Below, in pieces: positions 8,340 through 12,729 of a stretch of DNA of 12,729 nucleotides (position 1 is the first letter of the stretch; each line of letters starts with the position of its first letter). The notes beneath the pieces are model-generated. The model did no database searches. It was not told the origin of the DNA and was given only the letters and a program-made list of their open reading frames with translations. Origin of the DNA: Hamiltosporidium magnivora (Eukaryota; Microsporidia; Dubosqiidae); contig PITI01000421.1 of the NCBI GenBank assembly GCA_004325065.1, forward strand, positions 1 through 12,729, given 5' to 3'. The position numbers were made by a program, and so were the translations under genes.

Positions 8340-10232
8340 ATGAGAAAACAAGTAAAGAATATTTTAAAGTTACAGATGCTTCAAGAAATATTTAACAAAA
8401 ACTTAAATATGACTTTAAAACTTCCACAAATAGCTGTAATAGGATCACAAAGTAGTGGAAAGAGTAGTGTATTAGACCAAATAATACAAAAAGATTTTCT
8501 TCCGAGAGGTACAGGTTTTATTACAAAATGTCCTATAATTATAAATATGCGTTATTGTAATTCAATTGTAGAATATGCCGAATTCTCACATATTTTAGAT
8601 AAAAAATTTACAGATTTTATTTTGGTTAAAAATGAAATTCTTAATAGAATGATGGTTTTAACCAAAAAAGCATTCATAGTTTCTAAAGAACCAATAATTA
8701 TAAACTATTATTCAAAAAATACTTTTGATTTGACTCTTGTTGATCTTCCTGGTTTGATAAAAGTTCCTTTGGATGGCCAGCCATCTGACATTGAAAAACA
8801 AGTCAAAGAAATTATTTTTGAGTATACAAAAGATGAATCTTCTTTACTTCTTTGTATTATTTGTGCAAATATGGATTTAGCAAATAGTGAATCATTAAAT
8901 ATTTGTAAAAAAATTGATCCCGAAGGAAAAAGAACTTTAGGTGTTCTTACAAAGATTGATTTAATGGATTTGGAAACAGACTGTACAGCTATTTTAAAAA
9001 ATAAAAATAATACACTTTTACATGGGTATATTGGTGTTATAAATAGGGGGCAAAGTGACCTGAATAGTTCATTAACTTTGGTAGAAGCGAAAAAAAAAGA
9101 AAATGATTTCTTTAAAAATCATACAAAATATAAATGTTTTTATCCAAAGATTGGTTCAAAATTTTTGATAGCAAAATTAAATGAAATATTTCATACACTT
9201 TTAGTGGATAAAATACCTAAACTTAGAAAAATAATTGAGGATAAAATAAAAGATTTAGAAAGGGAATTAGACGAATTAGGGGAAAACGTGGATATAAATA
9301 ATGATATGGTATTTACATCTGTATTACAATATTGTAAAATAGTAGAAGCATCTTTAAAAAACGAAGAGTATATTTCTGATAAGAAATTTATGTTTTTTTC
9401 TAAAAACGAAGATGTTTTTGTTGTTCTGATCAAAAGTATATTTGAAAAAATAAAAAAAATGGAATTCGTGTTTTCTGGTAATTTAAAAGAAATAATTGAT
9501 AATTCAAATACATTTTTTATTGATGAAAGTGTTTTTAAACATATTTTGAAGAATAGATTTAAGGAATTTAATGATGAAATTAAAAAAAGTTGTAGTGTGA
9601 TATTTAATATTGCAATTAGTAAAATAAATAGTGTTGAAAATTATAGATTCGTGAATTTAGCTATTGAATTCAATAAAATAACTTCTGATTTTCTGAATCT
9701 TCAGTATTTGAGATTGATGGAAACAATTCAAAATTATTCAGAAATTCAAATGTCTTATTTCAATTATAATCATCCAGATTTTTCGAAAGTTGCTATTTTT
9801 TCAAATGTTATTCAAAAAATTGTTAGAAAGAAGAAAAATACGGCGCTTTCATTGAAATTTGACCCTTGGAATTCATTATTTGGATCTAAAAATGCAGAAA
9901 ATATTTCAAACGAAAATATATATTGCGATGAAAGTTTTGAATACGAATTGGTATCAAAAGCAACAGATTCATATTTTACAATCATTAAAAAATCAATGAT
10001 AGATTTTTCAATCAAATCATGCTACTTTTATTTTGTAGAATCGGTAATTACAAAATTTTATGCTGAAATTTGTAAAAAGATTGATTTATTAGAGAAAAAT
10101 ATTTTTATAGAATCTATAGATGTGATAAATAGAAGAAAACAAATTAAAAGCGAACTTACCCACCTTAAAAAAGCATATTTAGTCTTTGATAAAGATTTAA
10201 AGTCTGAAAGCGAAAGTTTTTGTTCAGAATGA
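8340..10232 (+). CDS. Dynamin-family GTPase (Vps1/Dnm1-like)
   Basis: Predicted 630-residue large GTPase that would assemble on membranes and use GTP hydrolysis for scission, probably in vacuolar/endosomal traffic or organelle division. The GTPase domain holds P-loop GSQSSGKS (35-42), switch I LPRGTGFIT (54-62, with T62 the catalytic threonine), DLPGL (135-139), TKID (204-207) and the NRGQ base-binding motif (235-238, normally NRSQ). A helical stalk follows, ending at the typical YNHPDF (476-481). The C-terminal GTPase effector domain spans about 541-620, beginning ATDSYF and including the RRK motif. There is no pleckstrin-homology or proline-rich region. The variable insert between stalk and effector domain is only about 50 residues, making the protein shorter than yeast Vps1 (about 704) or Dnm1 (about 757). 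All catalytic motifs are intact. Vps1 versus Dnm1 type cannot be decided here, so no symbol is given. Confidence 0.93.
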   Translation: MRKQVKNILKLQMLQEIFNKNLNMTLKLPQIAVIGSQSSGKSSVLDQIIQKDFLPRGTGFITKCPIIINMRYCNSIVEYAEFSHILDKKFTDFILVKNEILNRMMVLTKKAFIVSKEPIIINYYSKNTFDLTLVDLPGLIKVPLDGQPSDIEKQVKEIIFEYTKDESSLLLCIICANMDLANSESLNICKKIDPEGKRTLGVLTKIDLMDLETDCTAILKNKNNTLLHGYIGVINRGQSDLNSSLTLVEAKKKENDFFKNHTKYKCFYPKIGSKFLIAKLNEIFHTLLVDKIPKLRKIIEDKIKDLERELDELGENVDINNDMVFTSVLQYCKIVEASLKNEEYISDKKFMFFSKNEDVFVVLIKSIFEKIKKMEFVFSGNLKEIIDNSNTFFIDESVFKHILKNRFKEFNDEIKKSCSVIFNIAISKINSVENYRFVNLAIEFNKITSDFLNLQYLRLMETIQNYSEIQMSYFNYNHPDFSKVAIFSNVIQKIVRKKKNTALSLKFDPWNSLFGSKNAENISNENIYCDESFEYELVSKATDSYFTIIKKSMIDFSIKSCYFYFVESVITKFYAEICKKIDLLEKNIFIESIDVINRRKQIKSELTHLKKAYLVFDKDLKSESESFCSE

Positions 10233-10546
10233 ACTATTATTGCTATTTATAGGTTTTTATCTTGCATATTATTTATAGTACGAAGAAGCATTGATTTCAA
10301 TGATAGAAATGCAATGATGATTGTTTTTATGAAATTAAATCATTGTTATTATAAATTCATATTTTGTCGCGTTTTCCATTTCGATTTTTCCACTATAAAT
10401 CATTATATTTCTTTAAATTTAAGATAATATCAAAGGCTTGAATTCAAATTTATTTTCAATTAAAATTAACACAGTTATCGATTCGTCAAATTTGGTAATC
10501 GTAACGGGTTTTATTATCAGTCTGTTTTATATTGTAAAGATTTTTC
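10233..10546. other. Downstream flank of dynamin gene
   Basis: AT-rich 3' region with one imperfect hairpin at 10289-10316. No open frame or RNA gene is seen. It grades into the GC-richer repeat B at about 10547. Confidence 0.5.
10289..10316 (+). terminator. Possible 3'-end hairpin after dynamin gene
   Basis: CATTGATTTC pairs with GAAAT-CAATG across a seven-base loop, giving ten base pairs with one bulged G, 56 bases after the stop codon. It could fold in the 3' untranslated region of the transcript. A role in ending or stabilising the messenger is speculation. Confidence 0.25.
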
Positions 10547-11334
10547 TTTGAAATATACCACACCTTATTACGCAAGAACCACTGGCTTTATATCGTTTTA
10601 ATGGCATTAACACAATTCTAGGTTTAACACAGATAACTATTCTCCAATACTTCATCTATATTCTCTACCAGATCTGCATACCAAAGTATTTACTCTAAAT
10701 CGGTTGTAGAACTAATTTTATAGGCGTGAAGTTGATCGATTCTCATGTAAACCCGTTAGGTGATGTCTAATCGCAGGTCAAAACTCACTTTAAACTTTCC
10801 CAAACTAGCAGATTTCCACATACTTCACACTCTCCGAATCTAATAAACTTTTTGATAAAATATATATCGAGGAAACACATGAGGTTAACTTAGACGTCAA
10901 TGTCATACCAACAGTTATAACTAGAATGCTACTCTGCGTTTCCGGCTCTTAGGAGTTTATTTTTGTATCACCACGCGCTATCTTCCCGCTATTCCGGGGC
11001 ATAATTGGCTTGAAGCATTCTCTGCTTGTCGTTAGAAGCGACTAGAAGGAACTGATTCTCCATGCTGGGATTATGAGTAGGGCCAACAACCCATCTTTTA
11101 AAACCACCTTGTTACGAAACCCGAAAAAGTAAACAAACCAACCGGAAAAGGACAAGTGGTCGTATTACTAAGAGAGGCTAAGGCTCGTACAGAGAGGTGG
11201 GGCCAAAGATTAATTAATTAATCCCCGGGCGTAAGTTTTCAGATTCGAGTAAATAAAACAGGCGTCTTCTGTTGAATAGAAAATACCTACAAGTTGAATC
11301 GCGGTTCAAAAATAAATACATAAAAAACTACAAA
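10547..11334 (+). repeat. Repeat B, copy 1 (interrupted by repeat A)
   Basis: This block aligns colinearly with 12183-12726. Matching landmarks include GGCATTAACA/GGACATTAAC (10604 and 12242), TAGAACTAATTTTATAGGCG against TAGAACCTAATTAATAGGCG, and TCATACCAACAGTTATAACT (10903) against TCATAGCAACAGGTATAACT (12544). The spacing between the first and last of these is 298 and 301 bases. The right ends share an identical 18 bases, TACATAAAAAACTACAAA (11317-11334 and 12709-12726). Between the last internal landmark and that end, this copy is 249 bases longer because repeat A sits inside it. No open frame survives, and the family is not recognised. Confidence 0.7.
10994..11222 (+). repeat. Repeat A, copy 2, nested in repeat B
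   Basis: Same family and orientation as 481-705, including the identical 20-base core at 11105-11124. The left end (CCGGGGC...TTGGCTTG) and the right end, in TTAATTAATTAAT, bound about 229 bases. The right end is a short simple-repeat tail like that of copy 1. The flanks 10975-10994 and 11229-11247 resemble each other loosely (GCGCTATCTTCCCGCTATTC against GCGTAAGTTTTCAGATTCG), as an old target-site duplication would. Confidence 0.72.
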
Positions 11335-12182
11335 ATAGATTCGTAGAATTTTGCTATTTTATAGACTTTCTTCTTCTTTTAAAAATTTTCTAGAAAGCAA
11401 GCGAAATTTTGATATATAATTCTTACCAAAAATTCAAAAAATGCCTTCCATGCCTATTTCACATACTAATTGCAAATAAAATGGTTTTTTATGCATTTAT
11501 ACTACTTTAAATTCCTCGGATGAAATATTTTAGGCGAAATAATATTTCTAGAATTATTTAGTTTAATAGCAAATTAATGCACCTAAGATTATTCTATCGA
11601 ATAAAAGAACTAAACTTTTATAAAACAAATGAATTAGCAAAACTTATATAATTTTACAGTATAGACTTTTTTAAGTTTTAAATTATCTAAATTAAATACA
11701 AATTTTATAGCAAATTTCATTAAATGTAATTCAATTTGGAAGTAAAAATATAAATTTCGACAAATTTATTTGTTTTTATAAACTAAAATTGTCTATTTAA
11801 AATATTTCATTTGTTTTTTTGTTTAGATACTCATGTTGCTAGTAATATTGCTGATTATACTCTTATTTTATATGTTACATTTATGATGGTCTAATTGTCA
11901 TTTGGAAGATAAAGAATTCAATTATTAAAACGAAGTTTCTTTTACACTTATTTATACATTTAATTTTATTTTAGTATCGTTATATACCAAGCTTTTACTT
12001 CTTAAAGAACGGAAAAAACAATTATAATTGTGTATTCTTATGTTTTTTTGGGATTTATTATATGTTCTTGGAAGTAAATATTTTTAAACAATCGTAGTAA
12101 TTATATTTCTTTTTTCTTTCTAAAAACCATTCGATAATAATTCGGTAAAAAAAATATATTTTTGAATATTCCCTGTAAAACT
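11335..12182. other. AT-rich DNA between the two repeat B copies
   Basis: About 850 bases with no supported gene. The only noticeable frame is a 17-codon stretch at 11833-11886 encoding almost only hydrophobic residues. The rest is A/T-rich sequence like the other spacers. Confidence 0.5.
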
Positions 12183-12729
12183 TTATTTAAAAGTATCACA
12201 GCTTTTTAAAAACAGCAGCAGGTGTTATATTTGTCTTCAGGACATTAACGTAGTCCTAAGTTTAACATAAATAACTGCTAATCTAACTATTTATCAGTAC
12301 TCCTTGTGATACCTACGTCAAAAACCTTTCATCTACCAGGTGTGTAGAACCTAATTAATAGGCGAAGTAGTTGCCCGGACTTCGTTAATGTCTGTTGCAT
12401 AGAGTGTGACAGAAAGCCGAAGCCCCCAAGGATACCCTAAGACTATACAGCATTACTGAAACTAAACACTTTACGAACCTAATAAACTTCTAGCTAAGAT
12501 AAATTTCAGAGACTTACACAAGGCCTACTTAGACAGTGCAATATCATAGCAACAGGTATAACTTTCCATCTAGCTCTTCCCTGCTTTAAATCGGTTTAAT
12601 TTTTATATCTAACAAGCACTAAGTCTTCTAACCAGAGTGAGTAAAGCTAAGCTCCAATGCTTTTACATGGCATTTACCAACTAGTTCAGCTGCGTTTACC
12701 AATCTGGTTACATAAAAAACTACAAATAA
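12183..12729 (+). repeat. Repeat B, copy 2 (reaches window edge)
   Basis: Uninterrupted copy of the repeat at 10547-11334, in direct orientation and about 1.64 kb away. It is richer in G and C than the preceding DNA. The homologous right end (12709-12726) lies three bases from the window edge, so the element may continue beyond it. No open frame is preserved. Being uninterrupted, it serves as the empty-site reference for the repeat A insertion in copy 1. Confidence 0.68.

Noticed and set aside
9191..9433. Minus-strand frame within the dynamin gene (and a second at 9812-10015)
   Set aside because: Both are antisense shadows rich in S, F and I, with no start element or domain.
11833..11886. 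17-codon hydrophobic frame (MLLVILLIILLFYMLHL)
   Set aside because: Very short, T-rich codons produce such peptides by chance, and there is no CCC element. Reading through the TGA gives 14 more codons, but nothing supports that.
1..12729. CRISPR array, bacterial operon or phage elements
   Set aside because: No regularly spaced direct repeats, no Shine-Dalgarno pattern and no prokaryotic gene cluster. The protein types are eukaryotic.

Overview
The window looks like a gene-poor, very AT-rich stretch of a microsporidian nuclear genome. Three points support this. The recognisable proteins are eukaryotic in type: a dynamin-family GTPase, an MscS channel with MSL/Msy-like topology, and a Sfp1/JAZF1-like C2H2 zinc-finger protein. 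None of the three genes shows an intron. Each of the three start codons is preceded within about 25 bases by a CCC(C) element in otherwise C-poor DNA, as described for microsporidian genes. Only about 35% of the window is coding, which would suit an expanded, TE-bearing microsporidian (Edhazardia- or Hamiltosporidium-like) rather than a compact one. The lineage is an inference, not something the sequence proves.

Layout. Positions 1-2560 hold no gene but contain one GC-richer repeat (repeat A, copy 1, 481-705). Positions 2560-2812 carry a broken C-terminus of a non-LTR retrotransposon (LINE) polyprotein. A short zinc-finger gene lies on the minus strand at 3119-3610. About 1.5 kb of AT-rich DNA follows, then the MscS-like channel gene (5169-7217, plus strand). 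A spacer of about 1.1 kb contains a GC-richer unidentified relic. The dynamin-like gene (8340-10232, plus strand) comes next. The last 2.2 kb is a repeat zone: repeat B copy 1 (about 10547-11334), interrupted by repeat A copy 2 (10994-11222), then AT-rich DNA, then repeat B copy 2 (about 12183 to the window edge).

The three genes do not look like a pathway or operon. They are far apart, and the zinc-finger gene faces the opposite way from the other two. Their likely roles are separate: control of transcription (zinc finger), release of membrane tension or osmotic stress (MscS), and membrane scission or vacuolar/endosomal traffic (dynamin). The most interesting layer is the repeats. Two diverged families are visible from within-window comparison alone. 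A size argument indicates that one inserted into the other with a target-site duplication. No strong candidate for a wholly new biological system was found.
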